Assembly: GCF_007741515.1 (NCBI RefSeq)
Contig: NZ_CP036263.1
Location: 2,853,501-2,917,500, forward strand
Direction of reading: 5' to 3'
DNA length: 64,000 bases
DNA from: Adhaeretor mobilis
GTDB lineage: Bacteria > Planctomycetota > Planctomycetia > Pirellulales > Lacipirellulaceae
Positions 55,524 through 63,603 of this stretch are shown piece by piece. The stretch's first letter is position 1. Each line of letters begins with the position of its first letter. The position numbers were made by a program, and so were the translations under genes. A model generated the notes under the pieces. It searched no databases and had not been told where the DNA came from. It saw nothing but the letters and a program-made list of their open reading frames with translations.

Positions 55524-56738
55524 ATGGCAAGTGTAACCGGAGACGTAATTTCAGTCGATGAGTCAAAGATTCGCGGTCATGTCGATGAGGTGGTTCGCAC
55601 GAGCGTCGAAGAGACTCTCAACGGGCTGCTCGACGCAGAAGCGGACCAGCTTTGCGGAGCGAAGCGTTACGAGCGGTCTGCCGACCGTGTCGACACGCGA
55701 GCTGGCTCGTACGACCGAAAGCTGCAAACGAAGGCAGGAGAAGTGAATTTGAAGGTCCCTCGCTTACGCTCGTTACCTTTTGAGACGCAGATTATTGAGC
55801 GTTACAGACGGCGAGAATCGAGTGTCGAAGAAGCGCTGATGGAGATGTACCTCGCAGGCGTAAGCGTGCGACGGGTGGAGGATATTACCGAAGCCTTGTG
55901 GGGAACGCGAGTTTCCCCCAGCGCTGTGAGCGACTTGAACCAGAAGTTGTACGAGCGAATCGAGCAGTGGCGTAACCGGCCCATTGAGGGCGAGTACGCT
56001 TACATTGCCTTGGACGGCATTTGGCTGAAACGCTCGTGGGGCGGTGAAGTGAAGAACGTGGCCGTTCTGGTAGCAATTGGCGTGGACCAGAAAGGCTATC
56101 GCCAGGTGCTGGGTGTCTGCGAGGGAACGAAGGAGGATATCGAGAGTTGGAAGAGCTTTTTAAGGCATCTCAAAGAGCGTGGATTGAAAGGCGTGCAGTT
56201 GGTGACCAGCGACAAGTGTCTCGGTTTAGTGGATTCGCTGGCCGAGTTTTACCCAGAATCTGCTTGGCAGCGTTGCATGGTGCATTGGTATCGCAATGTG
56301 GCGTCATCGGTACCTACGTCGAAGATGAAGGAAGTGATGGCGATGCTCAAGGCGATCCATGCCCAAGAAGACCGCGAGGCGGCGGAGAAGAAGGCTACTG
56401 ATGTCGTAGCGAAGCTCCAGGTAATGAAGTTGGCCAAGGCGTCCCGCTGCGTCGAGGAAGGGGCGAGCGAGACGCTCAGCTACATGGCTTTCCCTCGCGA
56501 GCATTGGACACGGATTCGGACGAACAACCCGCTGGAGCGGATTATGCGAGAGATCCGTCGCAGGACTCGAGTTGTGGGAGCGTTCCCAGACGGCAACAGT
56601 GCATTGATGCTGGTCGCCGCTAGGCTGCGTCACATCGCGGGCACGAAGTGGGGCACTCGGAAGTACCTGGACATGAGTCGGCTTGCCGATCAGCAGAAGG
56701 AGAGCGAGCAACAGGAAGGGACTGAGGCGGTCGCGTAG
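55524..56738 (+). CDS. IS256-family transposase
   Basis: 404 residues from the ATG at 55524, nine bases behind GGAGA; an upstream ATG in frame at 55476 lacks support. Mutator-type transposase with the DDE residues in YIALDGIWLKR, QLVTSDKCLGLV and NNPLERIMREIRRRTRVVG; the conserved block WQRCMVHWYRNV is also present. Length and motifs are complete, so it is probably active. It cuts and pastes the element with 8-9 bp target duplications, as seen around it. Confidence 0.93.
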   Translation: MASVTGDVISVDESKIRGHVDEVVRTSVEETLNGLLDAEADQLCGAKRYERSADRVDTRAGSYDRKLQTKAGEVNLKVPRLRSLPFETQIIERYRRRESSVEEALMEMYLAGVSVRRVEDITEALWGTRVSPSAVSDLNQKLYERIEQWRNRPIEGEYAYIALDGIWLKRSWGGEVKNVAVLVAIGVDQKGYRQVLGVCEGTKEDIESWKSFLRHLKERGLKGVQLVTSDKCLGLVDSLAEFYPESAWQRCMVHWYRNVASSVPTSKMKEVMAMLKAIHAQEDREAAEKKATDVVAKLQVMKLAKASRCVEEGASETLSYMAFPREHWTRIRTNNPLERIMREIRRRTRVVGAFPDGNSALMLVAARLRHIAGTKWGTRKYLDMSRLADQQKESEQQEGTEAVA

Positions 56739-56746
56739 GCCGCGCC

Positions 56747-56793
56747 CGGCCCCAACTCCTCCGCAGCTACGCTGCTACGGAGTTGGGGCCGGA
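56747..56793 (+). terminator. Long GC-rich hairpin after the IS256 transposase
   Basis: CCGGCCCCAACTCC pairs with GGAGTTGGGGCCGG, continuing inward through an imperfect TCCGCAGC/GCTGCTACGG. It lies just beyond the transposase stop, inside the element, and probably insulates it from the outside. Confidence 0.65.
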
Positions 56794-56850
56794 CCTACCA
56801 GCAAGGGCAAACCCTAAAAACTAATGTGCGCATATTGACGGACACTACCC

Positions 56851-56858
56851 GGCTTTCG
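56851..56858 (+). repeat. Target-site duplication, right copy (GGCTTTCG)
   Basis: Matches 55416-55423 exactly and restores the RT reading frame when the element is removed. Confidence 0.85.
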
Positions 56859-57854
56859 TCCTCACCGGGGTGCACCTACCGCCATCGCCGAAGCAAAGAA
56901 GTATCCGGCAGAGGGCTATGTCTGGACGGTCGATATCGACCTATCCAAATTCTTTGATCGGGTCCATCATCAGCGTCTGCTGAACCGCATGGCCCAGCAA
57001 GTCGAAGATGGTCGTGTCCTTAAGCTGGTGCATCGCTTGCTGACAGCGAAGGTGGTTCTTCCCGATGGTACGCGAACCGCTGCCGACGAGGGAACGCCGC
57101 AAGGCGGTCCTCTCTCTCCCCTGCTGTCGCACATCGTCCTAGACGAGTTGGACTGGGAGTTGGAGCGTCGAGGGTTGTGATTCGTACGCTATGCCGATGA
57201 CTTTAACGTGTTCGTCAAGAGCGAACGGGCTAATCGTCGGGTGATGAACTCGGTTCGTCAGTTTATCGAGAGGCGCTTGCGTCTCAAGGTGAATGAGGAG
57301 AAGAGTTCGGTTTCGGGGCCGGTGAACCTGACCTTCTTAGGCTTTCATCTGAGCAAGAGCGAAGATGGAAGCGTGGCGGTGGCCATCTCTGAACGCACGA
57401 AAACGCGGATGGACGTCAGGATTCGTGAGCTCACGCCGCGGAACTGGGGTCGCTCGCTGAAGACGTGCTTTGGAGGTCTGAACCGCTACTTACGCGGATG
57501 GATTGGGTACTTCCGGTTGTGTACGGAAGATCAGCTGAGGCCGCTCCACAAATTCGACACCCATATTCGGCGTCGAATTCGGGCGATTATTATTCGCCAG
57601 AAGAAGCGTCCCCGGCATCTTTACCGTCACTTGATTGCGTGTGGTGTCTCTCCTCAGTCGGCGGCTCATACCGCCTTTCAGCGTACCGGCGTCTGGTGAC
57701 GCAGCGTCAGTTCCGGCATCCAAAAGGCGTATCCTAACGCCTGGTTCGCCGCGCAACTGATGGTGCTTACCGACCAGTGGCGTGCGCTAAATCCTGAGGA
57801 GCGGGTCTCCATCAAGCAGCAATGCCTGTTTGACGTTTGAGATGACAGCTTGAA

Positions 57855-57887
57855 GAGCCGGATGTGTGGTCCACAAGTCCGGTTCTG
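57855..57887 (+). ncRNA. Group II intron domain V
   Basis: GAGCCGGATGTGTGG pairs with CCACAAGTCCGGTTCTG in the usual 34-nucleotide stem with an internal bulge. The catalytic AGC triad lies in GAGCCG. Domain VI follows (57891-57926). Confidence 0.8.
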
Positions 57888-57926
57888 TGAGAGGCCTGGG
57901 GGAGCAATCCCCTGGGCCTACTCGAC

Positions 57927-58207
57927 ACTCCGGAGCGGAAGCAGGGCGGGCCGCGAACTCCGCCGGGGCAACGTACCCCAGCGAACTGTGCGGACGACGG
58001 TGGTTGTAATTCTCTTTCCAAGCAGCAGCCAGCTTGCGTGCTACCCCGAGGTTCTCAAACTCTTCAATCGCAAAAAACTCATCGCGCACGCGACTGTGAA
58101 AGCTCTCCGCATAACCATTCTGCCATGGGCTCCCAGGAGCCACGTACAGCGTCTCAATCTCTAACTGCTTCAGCCAACGCTGCACGGCATTAGCAATGAA
58201 CTCGTGA
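57927..58207 (-). pseudogene. C-terminal fragment of IS3 (IS407-like) OrfB, second copy
   Basis: Nearly identical to the complete OrfB at 58774 over HEFIANAVQRWLKQLEIETL to GYVAPAEFAARPASAPE. It is cut on one side by the group II intron 3' end (57926) and on the other at ~58207, where sequence unrelated to the element begins. The same transposase thus occurs twice within 2 kb, one copy truncated. Confidence 0.85.
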
Positions 58208-58578
58208 CCTGCCCGTAACCATGCCACTCTGAAAGAACTGGGCTCCATCTGGCTTCACTACCACAGACCAATCAGTCCCAACAGTTGCTTCGAACCCGTT
58301 CTGGGAATCGACATACCCTGAGGCGCGGTACTCATTGCCTCCCAGGGAGGCAATGAGTATCCGTACTTAGGAGAGCCTTAGTAGAACAGCTGCTATTCAG
58401 AGTGATGCCGGCTTGTGAAGTTGGGGGCGGACTGGTATCGCGGTAAGTGGGTACACACTGAAATGTGTACCCAATTTGGACCTTTAATCGACTCTGGTAG
58501 CATATTTGCCGAAACTGAGATTCGGCTGTATCCGCCATTTAAACCCTATTCGGACGCCAATCCGCCTACTCCAGAAAA
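58208..58578. other. Non-coding stretch before the tRNA fragment, with two hairpins
   Basis: No supported gene. A near-perfect palindrome at 58329-58359 (15-bp arms around a single base) and a 10-bp hairpin at 58448-58473 (TGGGTACACA/TGTGTACCCA, loop CTGAAA) are visible. These may be terminators or recombination-related sites of the integrated element. Confidence 0.55.
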
Positions 58579-58620
58579 CTACGAATCCGAAGGTTGGAGG
58601 TTCGAATCCTCCGGGGTGTA
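58579..58620 (+). tRNA. 3' half of a tRNA-Arg (anticodon ACG); putative attachment site
   Basis: Contains the anticodon loop CTACGAA, the 3' anticodon stem TCCGA, variable region AGGTT, a perfect T-arm GGAGGTTCGAATCCTCC, and acceptor GGGGTGT plus A. The 5' half is absent: the bases upstream do not pair with the anticodon stem. This is the classical footprint of integration into a tRNA 3' end, and a tyrosine recombinase remnant lies next to it. Confidence 0.75.
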
Positions 58621-58648
58621 CTTAAAAACAAGCGGTTTGCGACGCTTG

Positions 58649-58865
58649 TCACTCTTTAGAATTCTGGGTGTCACCTGAAATGTCACCTAGAGCCGACCAT
58701 AGCTCTCTAGCTGTTGTCGCTGCATTCTGGCCGACATAGTAGGTCATGCTCGTTTCTACTGAGGCGTGACGCATTAGCTCTTCCAGTACTGGCGGCGTGA
58801 CGCGACGTGACCAGCGATAGCCGAACGCTCGTCGCAGATCATGAGCCGAGATGAATTTGCCTCGT
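58649..58865 (-). pseudogene. C-terminal catalytic piece of a tyrosine recombinase (phage-type integrase)
   Basis: Read on the minus strand, KFISAHDLRRAFGYRW contains the HxxR box, followed by VTPPVLEELMRHASVETSMT and the nucleophile Tyr in MTYYVG. The coding sequence upstream of residue K is replaced by the IS3 end at 58866, so the N-terminal domain and the first catalytic Arg are lost. It lies 29 bases from the tRNA-Arg fragment, the usual arrangement of an integrase gene and its attachment site. Confidence 0.8.
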
Positions 58866-59664
58866 GACCTGCCCCCAAAACCTGTACCACAGGTTTTGAG
58901 AGTACGGGTTGGGGGATCTCTCCGCCCTGCTGGAGCGGAGGAGTTGGCTGAGGCGTAGCCGAAGCCAACTCCGGAGCGGAAGCAGGGCGGGCCGCGAACT
59001 CCGCCGGGGCAACGTACCCTAGCGAACTGTGCGGACGACGGTGGTTGTAATTCTCTTTCCAAGCGGCAGCTAGTTTGCGTGCTACCCCGAGGTTCTCAAA
59101 CTCCTCAATCGCAAAGAACTCGTCACGCACGCGGCTGTGAAAGCTCTCCGCATAACCATTCTGCCATGGGCTCCCAGGAGCCACGTACAGCGTCTCAATC
59201 TCTAACTGCTTAAGCCAACGCTGCACGGCATTCGCAATGAACTCGGGCCCATTGTCGCTGCGAATGTGCCGAGGCACACCACGCATGGCAAACAACTCCG
59301 CCAGTGTATCGAGCACATCCTCACTGGTGATGCTGCGATCGATCTTCAATGCTAAACATTCTCGCGTATATTCATCGACGATCGATAAGCACTTCAGCGT
59401 GCTACCGCTGGTCGTTCGATCAAAGATAAAGTCCCAGGCCCAGACGTGATTCTTGTGCTCAGCACGACGGTGATAACAGCCATTCTCTTTCACGCCCAAT
59501 CGTCTCCGCTTCCGCTTCTTTTGAGGCACTTTCAGTCCTTCCTGACGCCACAGGCGATAGACACGCTTGAGGTTCACCTGCCAGCCTTCTTGACGCAACA
59601 AAGCGGCAATCCGGCGATAGCCGTAACGGCAGTTCTCACGTACTAATTCGAGCATGCGTATCAC
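58774..59664 (-). CDS. IS3-family (IS407 group) transposase OrfB
   Basis: The frame extends, by frameshift from OrfA, back to about 59811 (LVSPSRKRAAASELQEKF), so the true domain is longer than the first Met at 59664. Catalytic acids: Asp in HVWAWDFIFDRT, Asp in RHIRSDNGPEF, Glu in WQNGYAESFHSRVRDE. The C-terminus RRPHSSLGYVAPAEF is intact. The reading frame continues through the inverted repeat into flanking DNA before stopping at 58774, so its last ~30 residues are foreign. It appears functional otherwise. Confidence 0.88.
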   Translation of the reverse strand: MIRMLELVRENCRYGYRRIAALLRQEGWQVNLKRVYRLWRQEGLKVPQKKRKRRRLGVKENGCYHRRAEHKNHVWAWDFIFDRTTSGSTLKCLSIVDEYTRECLALKIDRSITSEDVLDTLAELFAMRGVPRHIRSDNGPEFIANAVQRWLKQLEIETLYVAPGSPWQNGYAESFHSRVRDEFFAIEEFENLGVARKLAAAWKENYNHRRPHSSLGYVAPAEFAARPASAPELASATPQPTPPLQQGGEIPQPVLSKPVVQVLGAGHEANSSRLMICDERSAIAGHVASRRQYWKS

Positions 59665-60167
59665 CAGCTTCTGTTCATCTTCACGCGACTGTGCCGCGTA
59701 ACGCTGCCTGCTACGCGGCTGATCGACCGTTGAACAAGCCCTGCGTTGGGAGGCCTCGAACTTCTCTTGAAGCTCTGAGGCGGCCGCACGCTTCCGAGAA
59801 GGGCTTACCAGTTTCCCTCTTGAAGATGCTTCAGCATCTTAATGTCGAGTTGCTGATCGGCCACGATCTCTTTCAATCGCTTGTTCTCGTCTTCGAGTTG
59901 CTTCAGACGCTTCGCTTCTTCGGCCTTCATCCCGCCATATTGATTGCGCCAGCGGTGGTAGGTCGCTTCGCTGATCTCCATCGACTGCAACACGGCAGCC
60001 ACGTCTTTGCCCGCATTGAGCATCGCATCCGCATCACGCAGCTTCTTCACGATCTGTTCGGGCGAATGACGCTTCTTTCTTCCAGGTTTCGACATCATGA
60101 GTCTCCTTGCCATCATCGGCGGGTGAGACTCTCATAACATATGGATCAGCTTTTGGGGAGCAGGCCA
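58866..60167 (-). mobile_element. Complete IS3-family element, IS407-like (about 1302 bp)
   Basis: Ends TGACCTGCCCCCAAAA at 58866 and TGGCCTGCTCCCCAAAA (complement) at 60167 form imperfect inverted repeats. It contains orfA and orfB, offset by -1 at the overlap. It interrupts a tyrosine recombinase gene on one side and a small membrane-protein gene on the other. I see no clear target duplication, so a deletion may have followed insertion. Confidence 0.82.
59805..60098 (-). CDS. IS3-family (IS407 group) transposase OrfA
   Basis: From the Met at 60098, five bases behind AAGGAGA: SKPGRKKRHSPEQIVKKLRD, then the helix-turn-helix MEISEATYHRWRNQYGG and a coiled-coil tail (AEEAKRLKQLEDENKRLKEI). It ends LKHLQEGNW as in IS407-type elements. 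It binds the element ends and is fused to OrfB by -1 frameshifting. Confidence 0.88.
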   Translation of the reverse strand: MMSKPGRKKRHSPEQIVKKLRDADAMLNAGKDVAAVLQSMEISEATYHRWRNQYGGMKAEEAKRLKQLEDENKRLKEIVADQQLDIKMLKHLQEGNW

Positions 60168-60272
60168 TTCGAGTAATCGCTCCAGCGCACGCCGTAGTCT
60201 CTGCGCGCGTAAAAACGTGACGGCGAGCGCTATCAGAGCGAGCGCAAGGGCCAGCGCAATCAGTTCCGCCAT
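60132..60272 (-). CDS. Small single-pass membrane protein, 3' end replaced by IS3
   Basis: 46 codons from the ATG at 60272, with CGGAG eight bases ahead: MAELIALALALALIALAVTF, then an arginine-rich tail (LRAQRLRRALERLLE). One transmembrane helix with a positively charged cytoplasmic tail. From about 60167 the codons (WPAPQKLIHML) come from the IS3 inverted repeat, so the native C-terminus is lost. I do not recognise the family. Confidence 0.6.
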   Translation of the reverse strand: MAELIALALALALIALAVTFLRAQRLRRALERLLEWPAPQKLIHML

Positions 60273-60689
60273 GGCGGTCTCCGGGGATTGGAATTGCTAA
60301 GAAAGTGGCCAAAGAGGGACCACGAGAAAGCTAAGGGGCTTCCTCAACTAGTTATGCCCCGAATACGCACTAGATTTAGCCATTGAATGCTATAGGAATG
60401 CACCTTGCGATACTGTCTACCTTCGTTGAGCAAGGGGCTGCAAGTAGATCTTCATGAAACGACATTGGAGTAAGGACCAGCTTATGTTTCATGGCAATAC
60501 TCATTCAATGGAAGCTTGGAGATTGCATAATCTTGAACATGATCGGAGTTCGGTCTGACGGTAGCTCACGAGGCTAATAACCTCGAGGTTGTCGGCATGT
60601 TGCAAAACATTCACGCACGGAGCTGGTCGTGATGCAGTCAGTATTGGCCGTCCGCATTGCGATCTACCTCACTAGGATCGCTCACGCAC
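60273..60689. other. Gene-free stretch before the sulfatase
   Basis: Short frames only. A weak CGAGG/CCTCG hairpin is near 60571-60587, downstream of the sulfatase gene's stop on the minus strand. Confidence 0.45.
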
Positions 60690-63428
60690 TCATTCGGCCG
60701 TGCCGTGCGGTCGGATCTCTGCTCCAACTCGGTTGGTGAGTTTGTCACCGAGTGCAGCGCGGGCGGATTCCGCTTCTCTTGTGAACCTCGCAACAATCTT
60801 TGGGTGCAGATTTGCAACATTCTTTGATTCGCCAATATCACTTTTCAAGTCGTATAATTCCACGCCCGTCCTGAGGCGGCTGTACGCCGTAGGTATTCCG
60901 TCAATTCCGCCTGGTTTGCCTTCCAAACTTCGATATGGATGTGGGAAGTGCAGCTTCCATCGACGATTGCGAACCGCGTGCAGTTCGCCACCATAGTAAC
61001 AGTAGAATATCTCATGAGGACTCTCGGCATTTGGCCTGCCCGACATTAGGGGCCAAATATCTTCTCCATCGATGGTCCGTTCAGGTGGCAACTCGGCTCC
61101 GATGAGTTTTGCCACGGTAGGGAGCAGGTCAATCGTGGAAGCCAACTCGTCACATTGTGTACCGGCAGGAATCTTCCCAGGCCAACGCATGATGCACGGC
61201 TCTCGATAGCCTCCCTCAAACATCGTACCTTTTCCCTCGCGGAGCGGCTTTGCAGACCCGGCATGGTTGCCGAAATTCAACCAAGGTCCATTATCCGATG
61301 TGAAAATCACGAGCGTATTCTCTTCAATTTCGTTTTGATGAATGGCGTCGAGGATTTGTCCCACGGACCAGTCGATTTCCATAACCACATCGCCGAAGAG
61401 CCCTGCACCGCTCTTGCCTTGAAACTTGCTCGAGACGAAAAGCGGCACATGCACCATGGTGTGGGGAACATAGAGAAAAAACGGTCGATTAGCGTTGCGA
61501 TTGATAAAATCGACGGACCGCTCCGTATACATAGTGGTTAATTGCGCCTGATCTTCAGCCGTAACCTCCTCCTTAACAACGCGATTGCCCTCAAACAGGG
61601 GAAGGTTCGGAAACCTCTTCTTACGTGCTCCGCCTTCTGCAGGAAGTGCCAGCTCTCCAGGGCGCAGTGGCCACATGTCATTGGAGTATGGCAAGCCAAA
61701 ATACTCGTCGAAACCATGCTGCAGTGGAAGAAATGGCGTCAGGTGCCCCAAGTGCCATTTGCCAAAGATTGCCGTGGCATATCCCTGTTGTTTGCATAGC
61801 TCAGCCAAGGTCAACTCTTTGGAATTGAGACCAATCTTTGCATTGGGATACAATGCTCCCAGGATGCTTACCCGTTCGGGATAACATCCAGTGAGCAATG
61901 CTGCCCGCGAGGCAGAACAGACCGCCGTCGCCGATACAAAATCAGTAAACACGCGGCCCTCACCGGCCATGCGGTCCAAGTGAGGCGTGGGGTATGCCAC
62001 CGCCCCATACGGGCCAATGTCGGCATATCCCAGGTCGTCTACAAATATGACTACTATATTTGGAAGTGCGGGTGCTTGATCGTCAGACGTCGGCGATCCC
62101 TGAGATTCTTTACAGGATGACAACGCATCGTAAGATGCCGTTTGGGATTCCTCGCGTTCCGCAACTCGATCGGTGTCACTAATTGCGTGCGTTTCAATTG
62201 GTTTCGAGGTACTTGATACCTCAATCTCTTTTTCTGCAGCAATTTGAGTGAATAGAAAAGTCCCCTTTTTGTTGCCGACAACGATATCGAGCAGTCTATC
62301 GCCAGTGAGGTCATCGACGACTACCTGTGTGCCAACGCCAGAGTTGCTATCGACCCTGTGGGGGAGAAAGCTGACATCCCGACCGTTGCGTACCGTCTCA
62401 AACCAATACAGCACTGCAGGCTCCCGTGAACCAGGGTCTTTTCCCTTATGGGCCCAGAAGCGTTTCCCCGTAATGATGTCATCAATGCCATCGCCGTTCA
62501 CATCAGCCAATTCAACTGCATGGAGCTGCGAGAATGCGACGCCATGTTTCTTCTCTTCAGCATGCTCCCCCATGATCGAGTGTTCACAAAAGGTAACTTC
62601 GCCTTCATTGTCCTTACCCGTGTTTTCAAACCATGCCAAGCCGTAGGCATGGGCTGCCTTAGAGGTTACGACGTCGTTGTCACCGTCGTCGTCAAGATCG
62701 TAGGCAAACATTTGGGCGCCACCCAGCTCGGAAAATTTCACTTTGTGGAAGGTCCATGGCTCGCCTTCGGGCACCTCATTCGTAGGCTGTTCCCACCACC
62801 CATCTTTTTCTAGCAGATCCATCCGACCATCGCCGTTGATGTCGCCCACCCCCAGACCATGGGTAAATCGTTGAAAGTCTCTCTTCGGAGAAACAGCGTG
62901 AAATTGCCAGGGATGAGTCGGAGTGTCCGGTGAGATTACAGCATACCCAATTCGCCCACCACTCATGCAGACCAACTCTGGGACACCGTCACCTGTGACG
63001 TCGGTAAGAGTCGGGGACTCATTGTCGGTTACAGCCAATGCCAGGTGACGTTCCCATGGGCCTGACTTGCCTTGCGGATTTTGGTACCAGAATGATTCGG
63101 TTCCTGGGTAGCCAACAACCAAAATGTCGTCCCAACCATCGCCACTGAAATCGTAGGCAAAGGTTAAGAAATTATCGGAGTAGTTGACGATATCGAATGG
63201 CTGAGGGGAATATAACTCAGTACGTTCGATGAACTCTGGGCCAGCGTACCAGTAAGGGCCAGCGACGATGTCTGCGGAGCCGTCGCGATCTACGTCAGTA
63301 AAGGTCGCCCCCTCGCAGAAAAACTGATCGGAGAGCTGAATCTTCTTGAACGTCGCAGCGAGTCCGATGTTTTGGGCGAGCCCCACAACGAGCAAAAGGA
63401 AACAAGAGAGGCGAAGGCATGCTTTCAT
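60690..63428 (-). CDS. Exported VCBS/FG-GAP propeller-sulfatase fusion
   Basis: 912 residues. Signal peptide (LRLSCFLLLVVGLAQNIGLA), then ~400 residues with FG-GAP/VCBS repeats (FTDVDRDGSADIVAG, VGDINGDGRMDLLEKDGWW, LADVNGDGIDDIITGKRFW). After a low-complexity linker the sulfatase domain starts near residue 455 with PNIVVIFVDDLGYADIG. The formylglycine site is VCSASRAALLTG (Cys ~502, C-x-A-x-R type); further metal-site motifs are GKWHLGH and FTSDNGPWLNFGNHAG. It should cleave sulfate esters from glycans outside the cytoplasm, activated by a formylglycine-generating enzyme encoded elsewhere. The propeller half could bind the polymer substrate. Confidence 0.87.
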   Translation of the reverse strand: MKACLRLSCFLLLVVGLAQNIGLAATFKKIQLSDQFFCEGATFTDVDRDGSADIVAGPYWYAGPEFIERTELYSPQPFDIVNYSDNFLTFAYDFSGDGWDDILVVGYPGTESFWYQNPQGKSGPWERHLALAVTDNESPTLTDVTGDGVPELVCMSGGRIGYAVISPDTPTHPWQFHAVSPKRDFQRFTHGLGVGDINGDGRMDLLEKDGWWEQPTNEVPEGEPWTFHKVKFSELGGAQMFAYDLDDDGDNDVVTSKAAHAYGLAWFENTGKDNEGEVTFCEHSIMGEHAEEKKHGVAFSQLHAVELADVNGDGIDDIITGKRFWAHKGKDPGSREPAVLYWFETVRNGRDVSFLPHRVDSNSGVGTQVVVDDLTGDRLLDIVVGNKKGTFLFTQIAAEKEIEVSSTSKPIETHAISDTDRVAEREESQTASYDALSSCKESQGSPTSDDQAPALPNIVVIFVDDLGYADIGPYGAVAYPTPHLDRMAGEGRVFTDFVSATAVCSASRAALLTGCYPERVSILGALYPNAKIGLNSKELTLAELCKQQGYATAIFGKWHLGHLTPFLPLQHGFDEYFGLPYSNDMWPLRPGELALPAEGGARKKRFPNLPLFEGNRVVKEEVTAEDQAQLTTMYTERSVDFINRNANRPFFLYVPHTMVHVPLFVSSKFQGKSGAGLFGDVVMEIDWSVGQILDAIHQNEIEENTLVIFTSDNGPWLNFGNHAGSAKPLREGKGTMFEGGYREPCIMRWPGKIPAGTQCDELASTIDLLPTVAKLIGAELPPERTIDGEDIWPLMSGRPNAESPHEIFYCYYGGELHAVRNRRWKLHFPHPYRSLEGKPGGIDGIPTAYSRLRTGVELYDLKSDIGESKNVANLHPKIVARFTREAESARAALGDKLTNRVGAEIRPHGTAE

Positions 63429-63603
63429 GGTGCTTCCGAGGATTTCTATTGGGCCACTGCGTGATACAATAGGAGCTGGCCTGTACAGCCGGTGTCAAGA
63501 ACGGAGATGACTAATGAGCCCCCGTAGCACAAGGTAGAGAGCGATGCTTTCCTATGAGTCAACCCTCTTAGCTTGCAGTACAGAAGTCTAATGCCAATCA
63601 CTA

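Larger units (their letters stand above)
55424..56850 (+). mobile_element. Complete IS256-family insertion sequence (about 1427 bp)
   Basis: Imperfect terminal repeats: left ATAACGTCCTAATAGTTGCG and, on the other strand, right GGGTAGTGTCCGTCAATATG share GTCC and TGCGCAC spacing, as in IS256. It encodes one intact transposase and is flanked by the 8-bp duplication GGCTTTCG. Related debris lies at 7619-7731 and 29955-30650. Confidence 0.9.
54927..57840 (+). pseudogene. Group II intron reverse transcriptase/maturase, broken
   Basis: The N-terminal part reads ARALLNVARNKGAAGTDGLS; a frameshift near 55205 leads to LHGYYPKLRRELLSGAYRPG, RRVWISKPGGGQRGLGIPNV and VDRVVQQALLQVLEPQ. A second frameshift near 55403 is needed to read DSSHGFRPHRGAP across the IS256 insertion. 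It continues IDLSKFFDRVHH, GTPQGGPLSPLLSHIVLDE, then an in-frame TGA at 57178-57180 just before the catalytic FVRYADDFNVF, then FLGFHLSKSE, and a second TGA near 57697 before the tail. At least two frameshifts, two stops and one insertion make it inactive. The rest of the group II RT core is well preserved, so the decay is recent. Confidence 0.85.
54491..57926 (+). mobile_element. Group II intron, decayed and carrying an IS256 insertion
   Basis: The 5' end is placed at GTGCGCTGGGCATGG, matching bacterial intron 5' ends (GTGYG), followed by structured sequence typical of domain I. A reverse transcriptase frame lies in domain IV. Domain V (57855-57887) and domain VI with a candidate branch A in CCTACTCGAC end near 57926. 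The 3' flank is an IS3 fragment oriented oppositely. The 5' boundary is a visual estimate to within tens of bases; the IS256 at 55424-56850 is not part of the intron. Confidence 0.75.

Noticed and set aside
57178..57699. TGA recoded as a sense codon in the intron RT
   Set aside because: Two in-frame TGAs could suggest recoding, but the same gene has two frameshifts and an IS insertion, and the host genes here use TGA as stop; simple decay explains it.
58415..58678. 87-residue frame crossing the tRNA fragment
   Set aside because: It runs through the tRNA T-arm and the hairpins, so it is not a gene.
60571..60587. CGAGG/CCTCG hairpin near 60.58 kb as sulfatase terminator
   Set aside because: Only five base pairs with no T-run on the minus strand; too weak to call.
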